Shown piece by piece: positions 9,372 through 17,979 of a stretch of 64,000 bases of DNA. Position numbers and translations under genes: made by a program. Origin of the DNA: Moraxella catarrhalis. GTDB lineage: Bacteria; Pseudomonadota; Gammaproteobacteria; Pseudomonadales; Moraxellaceae. The first letter of the stretch is position 1. Each line of letters starts with the position of its first letter. The notes beneath the pieces are model-generated. The model saw only the letters and a program-made list of their open reading frames with translations. It was not told the DNA's origin and ran no database searches. Location of the stretch: assembly GCF_001632285.1 (NCBI RefSeq), contig NZ_LWAH01000013.1:340125-404124 (forward strand), given 5' to 3'.

Positions 9372-9920
9372 ATGTCAAACACCCAACACGCCCCAAGTCC
9401 TGCTCCCATCACATCCCCCACTGGCACCCCAAAGGTTGGTATCATCATGGGCAGTCAGTCCGATTGGGCAACCATGTCTTTATCGGCACAGATTTTGGCA
9501 GATTTTGGCATCCCCTTTGAGTGTCAAGTCGTCTCAGCACATCGCACACCAGATAAACTCTTTGACTATGCCAAAACCGCCAAAGATAAGGGCTTAAAAG
9601 TCATCATCGCAGGGGCAGGCGGAGCGGCTCATCTGCCTGGTATGTGTGCCAGCCAAACCCCATTGCCTGTGCTTGGCGTACCCGTCAAATCAAGCACACT
9701 GTCAGGCTGGGACAGTTTATTATCCATCGTACAAATGCCCAAAGGCGTGGCGGTCGGTACGCTCGCCATTGGAGATGCTGGTGCGTTCAATGCTGGACTG
9801 CTGGCAATACAGATACTTGCCATCGATGATGATGCCCTTGCCACAAAACTGGATGAATTTCGCCAAAAACAGACCCAGACGGTGCTAACAAGCCCCCATC
9901 CAGGGATTGTCAATCACTGA
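9372..9920 (+). CDS. purE: N5-carboxyaminoimidazole ribonucleotide mutase PurE
   Basis: Moves the carboxyl group of N5-CAIR to give CAIR in purine synthesis, following PurK. Class I PurE features are present: [10 protein letters not shown], the catalytic His in SAHRTPD, the [11 protein letters not shown] loop and [22 protein letters not shown]. There is a 20-residue Pro/Ser/Thr-rich N-terminal extension before the core, which makes it somewhat longer (182 residues) than usual. ATG 9372 follows AAGGA. It pairs with purK 88 bp downstream. Confidence 0.95.
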   Translation: MSNTQHAPSPAPITSPTGTPKVGIIMGSQSDWATMSLSAQILADFGIPFECQVVSAHRTPDKLFDYAKTAKDKGLKVIIAGAGGAAHLPGMCASQTPLPVLGVPVKSSTLSGWDSLLSIVQMPKGVAVGTLAIGDAGAFNAGLLAIQILAIDDDALATKLDEFRQKQTQTVLTSPHPGIVNH

Positions 9921-9971
9921 TGAATCAGCATTTGGCAAATTAACGCCCATTTTTTATTAAAATATGCGATA

Positions 9972-10003
9972 ATATCCAAAATTTTTTGCTAATTTTTGGA
10001 TAT
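9972..10003 (+). promoter_or_regulatory. Hairpin covering the purK ribosome site
   Basis: A perfect 10-bp stem (ATATCCAAAA / TTTTGGATAT) with a 12-nt loop ends 5 nt before the purK ATG. The only Shine-Dalgarno-like bases before purK, GGATAT, lie in the right arm, so the folded mRNA would hide them. It is not followed by a proper U-tract, so a plain terminator is less likely. The regulatory role is inferred from position. Confidence 0.55.
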
Positions 10004-10008
10004 CTTTT

Positions 10009-11133
10009 ATGACTGATTCCATCAAAACCATCGGTATTCTTGGCGGTGGGCAGCTTGGCATGATGTTGGCTCAAGCCGCCTTAAAGCTCGGCCATCGTTG
10101 CGTTTTTTTAGAAGATGCTGACGGTGTGCCAGCTGCTTTATATGGACAAGTATTTAAATACAATGAGCTTGATGATTTTATCACCGCCAGCGATGTCTTT
10201 ACATTGGAATTTGAAAATACGCCTATCAAGACGGCTAAATCACTGGCAAGCCTTGAGCATAAAGGCAGTCTGTTTCCGCCGACCAATGCTTTGGAAATCG
10301 CCCAAGACCGATTGGCAGAAAAGGTATTGTTTAATCGGCTAAATATTGACACCGTACCATTTATGGCAGTAAACAGCTTAGATGAGCTACAAACTGCCAC
10401 CAACAAACTTGGGTTACCTTTGGTCTTAAAGACCAGCCGAGGCGGCTATGACGGCAAAGGACAATTTGTCATCAAAACACAAAGCGACATCGCCACCGCT
10501 TGGGAGGAGCTTGGCGACGCTGTCACTGGTGATGGCGGGTTGACCGACGCACCTGCACCACTCATTGCCGAAGGGTTCATTCACTTTAGCCGTGAAGTCT
10601 CTATCATCGCTGTGCGTAGTCAAAACGGTGATATTTGTTACTATCCTTTGGTTGAAAATCATCACACCAATGGCATTTTATCAAAAACCATTGCACCTGC
10701 TGCCAACGCCGACCATCTCACCGAGCAAGCCCAATCCAATATCAGTAAAATCCTAAGTCATCTTGATTATGTTGGTGTTTTGACCTTAGAACTTTTTGTC
10801 AGTGATGATGGACTCATCGCCAATGAGATTGCCCCACGCGTGCATAACTCTGGACATTGGACGATTGAGGGGGCAAATACCAGCCAATTTGAAAACCACA
10901 TCCGAGCCGTATTGGGCTTACCGCTTGGCGATACAGGCATCATCAAGCCGTCTGTCATGCTAAATGTCATCGGCAAATATCCTGATGTCAGCGAGCTTTT
11001 GACCCATACAGGAGTGCATTTTCATCATTATCACAAGGCAGAGCGAGACGGTCGTAAGATTGGACATATTACGGTGATGAGTGATGATAATGATGGGATT
11101 GTAACCAATATCACACAATTGCTCACATCATAA
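10009..11133 (+). CDS. purK: N5-carboxyaminoimidazole ribonucleotide synthase PurK
   Basis: An ATP-grasp enzyme converting AIR, ATP and bicarbonate to N5-CAIR, the substrate of PurE. The N-terminal nucleotide-type fold (TIGILGGGQLGMMLAQAA), the ATP-grasp core (LPLVLKTSRGGYDGKGQFV, LIAEGFIHFSREVSII) and the C-terminal block (NEIAPRVHNSGHWTIEGA) match PurK at normal length (374 residues). It lies downstream of purE with an 88-bp gap that holds a hairpin at the ribosome site. The two enzymes act in sequence. Confidence 0.96.
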   Translation: MTDSIKTIGILGGGQLGMMLAQAALKLGHRCVFLEDADGVPAALYGQVFKYNELDDFITASDVFTLEFENTPIKTAKSLASLEHKGSLFPPTNALEIAQDRLAEKVLFNRLNIDTVPFMAVNSLDELQTATNKLGLPLVLKTSRGGYDGKGQFVIKTQSDIATAWEELGDAVTGDGGLTDAPAPLIAEGFIHFSREVSIIAVRSQNGDICYYPLVENHHTNGILSKTIAPAANADHLTEQAQSNISKILSHLDYVGVLTLELFVSDDGLIANEIAPRVHNSGHWTIEGANTSQFENHIRAVLGLPLGDTGIIKPSVMLNVIGKYPDVSELLTHTGVHFHHYHKAERDGRKIGHITVMSDDNDGIVTNITQLLTS

Positions 11134-11169
11134 CGACTGGTATTTTATCCATGACTGAACTTGTTCGCT

Positions 11170-11628
11170 ATGAAAATACTCATTGACGCCGACGCACTGC
11201 CTGTCATTGCCAAAGAGCTCATCATCAAAACCGCCAATCGCACCCAAACGATGGCGGTATTTGTGGCAAATCGGATGACCAAACTGCCACCATCGCCATT
11301 TTTATCGTATGTTGTGGTTGGTGCTGGCTTTGATGTGGCGGATGAATATATCTTACAGACAGCGCAGCCCAACGATTTGGTCATCACAAGCGACATTCCG
11401 CTTGCCAATGATGTGCTAGAAAAAGGGGCAAAGGTTTTGACCCCACGGGGTGAGGAATTTCGCAAAGATAACATCAAACCCAGATTAAATGCCCGAGATT
11501 TTATGGAGTCGCTTCGTGGTACGGGTGTGCTTGACCCCAAAAGCATGGGCGGACAAAAACCATACAGCAACAAGGACAAAATCGCCTTTGCAGGTGGTCT
11601 AAATAGGCTTGCTCACGCGTTACCCTAG
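11170..11628 (+). CDS. YaiI/YqxD family protein (DUF188)
   Basis: A 152-residue protein starting at ATG 11170; a TTG three codons earlier is less likely. It matches the DUF188 (YaiI/YqxD) family: N-terminal MKILIDADALPV, a central ADEYILQTAQPNDLVITSDIPLA-type region with conserved Asp residues, and the C-terminal GG-KPYSNKDKIAFAGGL segment. The acidic residues resemble a PIN-like nuclease fold, but no substrate is established for the family. It lies 36 bp downstream of purK on the same strand and may be read through from it. Confidence 0.85.
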   Translation: MKILIDADALPVIAKELIIKTANRTQTMAVFVANRMTKLPPSPFLSYVVVGAGFDVADEYILQTAQPNDLVITSDIPLANDVLEKGAKVLTPRGEEFRKDNIKPRLNARDFMESLRGTGVLDPKSMGGQKPYSNKDKIAFAGGLNRLAHALP

Positions 11629-11807
11629 TGGTTTTTTTAACAGATTTGCTTAATCTTGTGCAACGCAAACACCACAAAATCCCCAAGCATTTTTATCAAG
11701 TTTTTGGCATAATAAGTAGCGACATTCCCAATTCAATTTCTTCTTTGAGTTTGTTATGTTAAACTTCAAAAACCACGCCAAAACCGCGATTGAACCATGA
11801 TGAAACC

Positions 11808-12980
11808 ATGATTGAACAATGGAATAGAGAGTTCGTCTTACAACGCCTACTCGCTTTGACCTTGCTTGTTATCTTGATTGTACTGTGCTTTAAAGTAGTG
11901 CGATTTTTTATCGTGCCAGCATTATGGGCAGGGATTTTGGCATATGTTACCTTTCCCATTTATACTTTTTTTCACACCAAAGTCCGTCTAAGCCCCAGTT
12001 TTAGTGCGTTTTTGATGACTTTTTGCATCTCGCTCATGATTGGCGTACCGCTTATTGTGGGTGTGTTCTACCTACAACATGAAGTGCTAAGTTTTGTTGG
12101 CATGGTAATTCGTCGCCTACAAGCAGGATATTTAGATTTACCCAGCCAAATCAAGGACTTACCTGTTATCGGACAGACGATTAAAGACACGCTTTGGGAG
12201 ATTAACAAAAACCCTGAAACCACGATGGAGGCGGTGCGTGCTTGGGTGCAGTCGCATTTGTATTATGGCAAAATGGCCTTTGATGCGGTGCTAAAAAACC
12301 TTGCCAAACTTGGCATGGCTCTGATGACATTGTTTTTCTTTTATAGAGATGGTAAAAGTTTGGTACGCCAAATCCGTCAAGCCATGCGTAACATCATCGG
12401 CGACCGCATTGATGATTACATTGACTCGGTAGGAGCAACCACACAAGCGGTGGTGTATGGCATTGGATTGACTGCCTTGGCTCAGGCGATTTTGGCAGGG
12501 ATGGGCTATGCTTTTACCAACGCTCCCAACCCCATTTTACTCACACTCATCACCTTTGTGGTGGCACTCATCCCCTTTGGTACGCCCTTTGCATGGGGCG
12601 GTGTGGCGGTGTGGTTATTATCGCAAGGACATACCACCGAAGGCATTGGACTTGGCTTATGGGGAATTTTAGTCATCAGCTGGGTGGATAATTTGATTCG
12701 ACCCATCGTCATCAGTGGTGCAACCAAAATCCCCTTCATCATCATCTTTATTGGTGTACTTGGGGGCTTGACGGCATTTGGTTTTGTGGGGTTGTTCATC
12801 GGGCCTGTGGTGCTTGCCATTGGCTTGGCGGTGTGGCGTGAGTGGATAAGTCAGCACAAAAATGAGATTTTTATTAACCAAGCAAGCGGCTTTGTGGTCG
12901 CAGATGGTAAAGCGTTATTGGCTGATACCAACCCCACCCCCAGCAATAAACAACAACCTAACTTAACTAAGGATGACTAA
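11808..12980 (+). CDS. AI-2E family transporter (PerM/YdiK type)
   Basis: An inner-membrane protein of about 390 residues with paired helices near the N-terminus, an amphipathic middle (about 100-160) and five or more helices in the C-terminal half. It ends in a short hydrophilic tail. The family signature is present (FFFYRDGKSLVRQI, then ALIPFGTPFAWGG and the terminal GLFIGPVVLAI). Some members export small signals or act as Na+/H+ antiporters; substrate here is unknown. ATG 11808 is my choice, with a TTG at 11790 possible. Its stop codon overlaps the pdxB start (TAATG). Confidence 0.82.
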   Translation: MIEQWNREFVLQRLLALTLLVILIVLCFKVVRFFIVPALWAGILAYVTFPIYTFFHTKVRLSPSFSAFLMTFCISLMIGVPLIVGVFYLQHEVLSFVGMVIRRLQAGYLDLPSQIKDLPVIGQTIKDTLWEINKNPETTMEAVRAWVQSHLYYGKMAFDAVLKNLAKLGMALMTLFFFYRDGKSLVRQIRQAMRNIIGDRIDDYIDSVGATTQAVVYGIGLTALAQAILAGMGYAFTNAPNPILLTLITFVVALIPFGTPFAWGGVAVWLLSQGHTTEGIGLGLWGILVISWVDNLIRPIVISGATKIPFIIIFIGVLGGLTAFGFVGLFIGPVVLAIGLAVWREWISQHKNEIFINQASGFVVADGKALLADTNPTPSNKQQPNLTKDD

Positions 12981-14035
12981 TGCTTCGGGTTCTTGCTGAT
13001 GAAAATATTGCCAATCTTGATGATTATCTTTTATGTCATCAGGTGGAGCTTATCAAGATGGCAGGGCGTGCCATTGACCGCCAAAGTCTCATCACCCATC
13101 AACCAGATGCATTATTCATTCGCTCAGTAACGCAGGTAACCCAAGAAAATTTGGGCGACTTGAGCAACACACCGCTTAAGTTTATCGGCTCTGCAACGAT
13201 CGGTATTGACCATATTGACACCAAGTATCTTGCCGACCATCATATCAATTTTGCCAATGCATCAGGCTGTAGTAAGCATTCGGTTGCCCAATATGTCATA
13301 ACAGCCATATTACATACCCATCAATCCCCAAAAACCAATCTACGATTAGGCATTATCGGACTTGGCAATATTGGCAATACTCTAGCACGCTATGCCAAAC
13401 GACTGGGCTGGCAGGTATTTGGCTTTGATCCTTTTTTGGCGACTGACTCTATCAACAATGCAAGCTTAGATGAGATTTTAGATTGTGATGTCATCAGCAT
13501 TCATACACCATTGACAAAAACAGGTAGCCACCCAACTTATCAAATGCTAAACGCTCAAACCTTGGCAAAAATCCGCCCAAAGGCCTTACTGATTAACAGT
13601 GCTCGAGGAGAAATTATTGATGAATCCGCCCTGTTAGCTGCCATTAACCAAAAGCAATTATCGGTTGTGTTAGATGTTTTTCCTAATGAGCCATTCATCA
13701 GCCAACAGCTACTTTATGCACTCAAACTGGCAACACCACACATTGCAGGCTATACCCTTGAAGGTAAAATCCGTGGGACTGATATGATTTATCAAGCCTT
13801 TTGCCAAACCTTTAACTTACCAATCCTCCAGCACTTTTTGGCATTACTACCGCCCAACCCTTATCATTTTTCTATGCTCTTAAACCATCAAAACCAACAG
13901 CCACTGGCTTGGTTTTATGATATTCAGGCTGATTTTGAAGCACTAAAAGCGGCAGCTTGTCCACATATTTTGGGTAATCAATTTGACATGCTTCGCAAAA
14001 ATTACCATTTACGGCGAGAATGGATTTTTGATTAA
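12980..14035 (+). CDS. pdxB: Erythronate-4-phosphate dehydrogenase PdxB
   Basis: A D-2-hydroxyacid dehydrogenase oxidising 4-phosphoerythronate in the DXP-dependent pathway to pyridoxal phosphate. The N-terminus (LRVLADENIANLDDYL) is typical of PdxB. The Rossmann motif is GIIGLGNIGNTLA, the catalytic Arg is in LINSARGEIID, the Glu near PNEP and the His in ATPHIAGYTLEGK. The C-terminal dimerisation region is present. It is translationally coupled to the upstream permease, overlapping by one base at TAATG. Confidence 0.95.
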   Translation: MLRVLADENIANLDDYLLCHQVELIKMAGRAIDRQSLITHQPDALFIRSVTQVTQENLGDLSNTPLKFIGSATIGIDHIDTKYLADHHINFANASGCSKHSVAQYVITAILHTHQSPKTNLRLGIIGLGNIGNTLARYAKRLGWQVFGFDPFLATDSINNASLDEILDCDVISIHTPLTKTGSHPTYQMLNAQTLAKIRPKALLINSARGEIIDESALLAAINQKQLSVVLDVFPNEPFISQQLLYALKLATPHIAGYTLEGKIRGTDMIYQAFCQTFNLPILQHFLALLPPNPYHFSMLLNHQNQQPLAWFYDIQADFEALKAAACPHILGNQFDMLRKNYHLRREWIFD

Positions 14036-14083
14036 CAACAGTTTAATTTTTAAATATTTATTAATAATAAGGCAAATTTTTGT

Positions 14084-15058
14084 ATGATGGCCAGTGAGTA
14101 TGCACCTACCTTAACTTTGATGAATGCCAAAAAACGGGCTCAGATGCTACAGCATATTCGAGCATTTTTTGAGGCACGCAATATCATGGAGGTCACAACA
14201 CCGATATTATCGCAAGCAGCCAATACTGATGTATATATCCAATCGGTTCAAGCAACATTCCAAGGTGCTACAGGTCAAACCAAAGGCTATCTACATACAT
14301 CGCCTGAGTTTGCGATGAAGCGATTGCTTGCTGCTTATCAGACGCCCATTTATCAGATATGCCAAGTATTTCGTGATAACGAAAAAGGCCATCGCCATAA
14401 TATTGAGTTTACCATGCTAGAATGGTATCGCCCAAATTTTAGCCTAGATGCATTGGCTGATGAATTATCAGAACTATTAAGCGTTGTTTATCAAAAACCC
14501 ATCCACTTAACCCAAATTAGCTACGCCCAAGCATTTGTACATTATTTGGGCATACACCCATTTGATGATATGAGTACGCCAGATATCTTGCGTCAGTGTG
14601 CTGTCGCTCACAACATTCATTTGGATATGGGCGATGACAAACAAGGCTGGTTAGATTTATTATTTAGCCATCTTATCGAGCCAAAATTAGGCTTACAAAA
14701 CCCCACCTTGGTTATCAATTATCCAAAGCTTACCGCCGCCCTTGCCAAAACAGCGGTCGATGCTGATGGTTATGAGATTGCAAGACGCTTTGAGCTGTAT
14801 ATTCATGGCGTTGAGATTGCCAATGCTTATGATGAACTTGCCAACAGCCAAGAGCTGCTAAAGCGTTTTGAGCAAGATAATCATGAACGCCACCGCCAAG
14901 GTCTGCCCATCATGCCCATTGACTATCGTCTGCTTGCTGCCTGCGATCATCTGCCTGATTGTTGCGGCATTGCCTTAGGCATAGACAGATTATTCATGGT
15001 GCTGCAAGGTCAATTAAACATCAATCAAGCCATTGCCATTACGACAGATAATGCCTAA
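14084..15058 (+). CDS. epmA: EF-P--(R)-beta-lysine ligase EpmA
   Basis: A short class II lysyl-tRNA synthetase homologue without an anticodon domain (324 residues). It attaches (R)-beta-lysine to elongation factor P, which relieves stalling at polyproline. Motif 1 (RNIMEVTTPILSQAANTD), motif 2 (CQVFRDNEKGHRHNIEFTMLEWYR) and motif 3 (GCGIALGIDRLFMVL-type end) are intact. The partners EpmB and EF-P are not in this window. The ATG at 14084 or the next one at 14087 may be used. The end overlaps the convergent CitE-like gene by 4 bp. Confidence 0.94.
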   Translation: MMASEYAPTLTLMNAKKRAQMLQHIRAFFEARNIMEVTTPILSQAANTDVYIQSVQATFQGATGQTKGYLHTSPEFAMKRLLAAYQTPIYQICQVFRDNEKGHRHNIEFTMLEWYRPNFSLDALADELSELLSVVYQKPIHLTQISYAQAFVHYLGIHPFDDMSTPDILRQCAVAHNIHLDMGDDKQGWLDLLFSHLIEPKLGLQNPTLVINYPKLTAALAKTAVDADGYEIARRFELYIHGVEIANAYDELANSQELLKRFEQDNHERHRQGLPIMPIDYRLLAACDHLPDCCGIALGIDRLFMVLQGQLNINQAIAITTDNA

Positions 15059-15867
15059 TTTTTGGCGACTTTTATTAGGTTTTTTGCCCAGTTAATCAGT
15101 GGCAAATCAACCATCTTACCATCAATGGCAAAGACCGTCTCGCCTGTTTTTTGGTATTTTTGGCAAATGGCATGGGCAAAAGCCATTTGTTCGGCTTGTG
15201 CTGTTAGCACGCCATCAGCAACGGCAATTTGTTTTGGATGAATCATCATCTGACCTGCAAACCCAAAATCGCACCAGTGGCGTACACAAGCGGCCAATCC
15301 TGTTTCATCTTCAAAATCATTAAAAATGGTCTCAATGGGCGGATGAAGACCATTTGCCACAGAATGAATCAATAAATCAGTACGAATTTTATCAAAAATC
15401 AGCTGTGATGCTGGCGAATCTGGTTGCACACCCAGCTCATACATCAAATCCAATCTACCAAAACTCATCGCCCAAAGCCCATCAGCTTGTGCGATACTAG
15501 CAATATTTGCCATCCCCACTGCTGTCTCAATCATGGCAATGACAGGCTTATGAATGTGGTGATACACGCTTTCAACTTGGTGTTTATTTTGGCATTTTGG
15601 CAACACAACGCCAAGCAGATGATTAAGCTTAAGCATACAAGTAATATCATCAAGATGATGCATGCTATGCACGGCATTGATACGCAGCCAATAGCCACAC
15701 TCGCCTTTGGCATCTAATGCCATCAGTGCTGTGCGTGCGTGATTTTTTTGGTCATCTGCGACGGCATCTTCTAGGTCAATGATGATGGCATTTGCTTTAG
15801 ATTGCTTGGCTTTTGATACCCAATCAAGGCGTGTTGCTGGCACAAATAAAAATAGGGTTTTATTCAT
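15055..15867 (-). CDS. HpcH/HpaI aldolase family protein, CitE-like
   Basis: A TIM-barrel CoA-ester lyase of 270 residues. The N-terminal block (LFLFVPATRLDWVSKAKQSKANAIIIDLEDAV) has the conserved Arg and LEDAV of CitE. The VIAMIETAVGMANI segment holds the metal-binding Glu, the FGRLDL segment the next acidic ligand, and GFAGQMMIHPKQI the C-terminal signature. There are no citC, citD, citF or citX genes here, so it is not part of a citrate lyase complex. Stand-alone CitE homologues act on citramalyl-CoA, malyl-CoA or related esters; which one applies cannot be told. Confidence 0.85.
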   Translation of the reverse strand: MNKTLFLFVPATRLDWVSKAKQSKANAIIIDLEDAVADDQKNHARTALMALDAKGECGYWLRINAVHSMHHLDDITCMLKLNHLLGVVLPKCQNKHQVESVYHHIHKPVIAMIETAVGMANIASIAQADGLWAMSFGRLDLMYELGVQPDSPASQLIFDKIRTDLLIHSVANGLHPPIETIFNDFEDETGLAACVRHWCDFGFAGQMMIHPKQIAVADGVLTAQAEQMAFAHAICQKYQKTGETVFAIDGKMVDLPLINWAKNLIKVAKN

Positions 15868-15901
15868 GATGTATCACCCATTGTCATCAAAAATAGCAGT
15901 T

Positions 15902-17065
15902 TTAGCCATCAAAAAAGACTTTCTCCACCCTTCCCGTCAGCGTCTGCCCCAAAAATGGCGTGTTCTTGCCTGCTGATAGCATGGTGTCTTTGGTTACCGT
16001 CCATGCTTGATTTGGGTCAATGAGTACCGCCCCACCAATGCGCTCATAATCTGTAATGCCTGCGATTTTGGCAGGATTTAGGCAGATTTTTTCTACCAAC
16101 TGCTCAGTACTTAACACGCCATCTGCCACCAGTTTCACCCCCAATGACACAAAGGTGTCAAAGTTACTGATGCCTGCTTGGCATTGGGCAAAGGGGGCTT
16201 GTTTGGCACTGCTTGACAGTGGTTCATGATGAGAACAGATGGCGTCAATCGTACCGTCTTGAAGACCCTTGATAAGAGCTTTTTGGTCGGTGTTACTACG
16301 CAAAGGGGGCAATACATAAGCATGAGCGTTATAACCCTCAATGTCATCATCGGTCAGGTGCAACTGGTGCATCGCCACATCACAGGTAATGGGCAAGCCC
16401 TTTTGTTTGGCATGACGGATTAGCTCTACCGAGGTGCGACAAGTGATTTGGCTAAAATGTGCATGAATGCCTGTCTCTTCGGTCATCAAAATTTGCTTAG
16501 ACAGTGCAATGGTCTCAGCCAGCCACGGAATGCCTTGCAATCCATGAAAAGATGCGATATAGCCATCGTGAGCCACACCCCCTGCCGATAAACTGGGTTC
16601 ATCAGGGTAGAAGAAGACTTTGATGTCAAAGGTCGCTGCATATTCTAAACAGCGTAACAATACCAAATCACTCTCAAAACCTGCCGCTGTATTGCTCACG
16701 CCGATAGCACCGCCTTGTTTTAGTCCTGCCAGATTGGCAGGTTGTTTACCCTCTAAGCCTGCACTCAATGCCCCCAAAACATGCAAGTAAATGCCACCGT
16801 CTGCCCATGCTTTTTGTTTGAGACCCTTTAACAGTGAGCCGTTTTCTAGCACAGGGCTGGTATCAGGTGGCATGACCACATGCAAAAAGCCATTTTGGCG
16901 TGCCGCTCGCCCCTCGCTTGCCAGCGTACCATGTGACTGATGTCCCGGTTCTCGCAATCTGGCACACAGATCAACAAGGGGCGGTAATAGCCATTTGCCA
17001 TCTGTGCTTATGCCTTTGAGTTGGGCGGTGTCAAATCGCCAGTTGGGGGGAAGTAGATTTTTCAT
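15902..17065 (-). CDS. Dihydroorotase-like PyrC' (probably catalytically inactive)
   Basis: A 387-residue amidohydrolase homologue of the class that partners PyrB in Pseudomonas. The strand that normally reads DxHxHxREPG reads DLCARLREPG here, so both zinc-binding His residues are replaced (by Cys and Arg), while REPG remains. A histidine-containing ICSHHEPLS segment is present later. In Pseudomonas putida such an inactive DHOase homologue is needed to assemble the aspartate transcarbamoylase dodecamer, and a separate active PyrC serves the pathway; I infer the same role. The start is ATG 17065 (MKNLLPP). The gene lies downstream of pyrB but is separated from it by a Sel1-repeat gene. Confidence 0.87.
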   Translation of the reverse strand: MKNLLPPNWRFDTAQLKGISTDGKWLLPPLVDLCARLREPGHQSHGTLASEGRAARQNGFLHVVMPPDTSPVLENGSLLKGLKQKAWADGGIYLHVLGALSAGLEGKQPANLAGLKQGGAIGVSNTAAGFESDLVLLRCLEYAATFDIKVFFYPDEPSLSAGGVAHDGYIASFHGLQGIPWLAETIALSKQILMTEETGIHAHFSQITCRTSVELIRHAKQKGLPITCDVAMHQLHLTDDDIEGYNAHAYVLPPLRSNTDQKALIKGLQDGTIDAICSHHEPLSSSAKQAPFAQCQAGISNFDTFVSLGVKLVADGVLSTEQLVEKICLNPAKIAGITDYERIGGAVLIDPNQAWTVTKDTMLSAGKNTPFLGQTLTGRVEKVFFDG

Positions 17066-17113
17066 CACTGTCTCTTTCTTTGCTTGATTTGGGATACGGG
17101 GCATCATCAGCAC

Positions 17114-17914
17114 CTAGTAGCCTTGTTGGTTTAGCCTACGGTAGTGATCACAGCCTAACTGATCTCCATGATCACAGGCTTGACCAAAATAGCGTTTGGC
17201 GGTGCTTTTATTTTGTCGTACGCCATGACCATTGTAATACATCGCGCCCAGATTAAATTGAGCCTCTGCATACCCTTGATTGGCGGATTTGGTGTACCAT
17301 TCGATGGCTTTTTGATAATCTTGGCGTACGCCATGACCTTTGTCATACATCACGCCCAGATTAGATTGAGCAGCTGCATCACCTTGATGGGCGGCTTTGG
17401 TGTACCACTCAACTGCTTTATAATAGTCTTGGTGTACGCCATGACCTTGTCTATACATCTGCCCCAGATTATATTGAGCCTCTGCAAACCCTTGATGGGC
17501 GGCTTTAGCGTACCATTCAACCGCCTTTTTATAATCTTGACGCACGCCTTCACCTTCGTGATACATCACACCCAGATTAAATTGAGCTTTTGCATGCCCT
17601 TGACCTGCGGCTTTGGTAAACCATTCAAATGCTTTGTGATAATCTTGGCGTACGCCCAGGCCTTGGGCATACATCACGCCCAGATTATATTGGGCTTGTG
17701 CATCGCCTTGATGGGCGGCTTTGGTAAACCATTCAAACGCTTTGGCATGGTTACCTTGCTGATAATACTCATAAGCCAAATCAAACTGAGCAGCTGCATC
17801 ACCACTTTGGGCTTGGCGTGTCAAAGTTGCCATATCCGCCGTCGCCATATCCGCCGCCATTGCCGATACCGACAACAACACACCCATGGCTAACGCTGTG
17901 AATTTTGTTAACAT
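17114..17914 (-). CDS. Sel1-like repeat protein, secreted/periplasmic
   Basis: A 266-residue protein with a signal peptide (about 1-20, cut near SAMAA). After it come six Sel1/TPR-like repeats, the first of about 32 residues and the rest of 36. A typical one reads AQYNLGVMYAQGLGVRQDY and continues into KAFEWFTKAA. A final Cys-containing segment (QACDHGDQLGCDHY) follows. Such solenoids bind proteins or peptides in the envelope and often serve in host interaction or signalling; no partner is shown here. It lies between pyrB (65-bp gap) and pyrC' (48-bp gap) and is probably cotranscribed with both. Confidence 0.85.
   Translation of the reverse strand: MLTKFTALAMGVLLSVSAMAADMATADMATLTRQAQSGDAAAQFDLAYEYYQQGNHAKAFEWFTKAAHQGDAQAQYNLGVMYAQGLGVRQDYHKAFEWFTKAAGQGHAKAQFNLGVMYHEGEGVRQDYKKAVEWYAKAAHQGFAEAQYNLGQMYRQGHGVHQDYYKAVEWYTKAAHQGDAAAQSNLGVMYDKGHGVRQDYQKAIEWYTKSANQGYAEAQFNLGAMYYNGHGVRQNKSTAKRYFGQACDHGDQLGCDHYRRLNQQGY
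17186..17820 (-). repeat. In-frame 108-bp tandem repeats of the Sel1 gene
   Basis: About five full 108-bp units and one shorter unit (36-residue Sel1 repeats) run head to tail through most of the gene. Neighbouring units share long near-identical stretches, such as the DNA for KAAHQG, NLGVMY and GHGV. Gain or loss of a unit would keep the frame. Boundaries are approximate. Confidence 0.8.
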
Positions 17915-17979
17915 GACTTTATCCTTATAAAAATAAAAAGTAAAAATCCATCTTAGTTGTAAGCTTTAAAATCACCTGC

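Noticed and set aside
17168..17893. 241-codon plus-strand open frame opposite the Sel1-repeat gene
   Set aside because: It mirrors the repeats of the minus-strand gene, has no ribosome site or family similarity, and exists because the repeated codons have no stops in the opposite frame.
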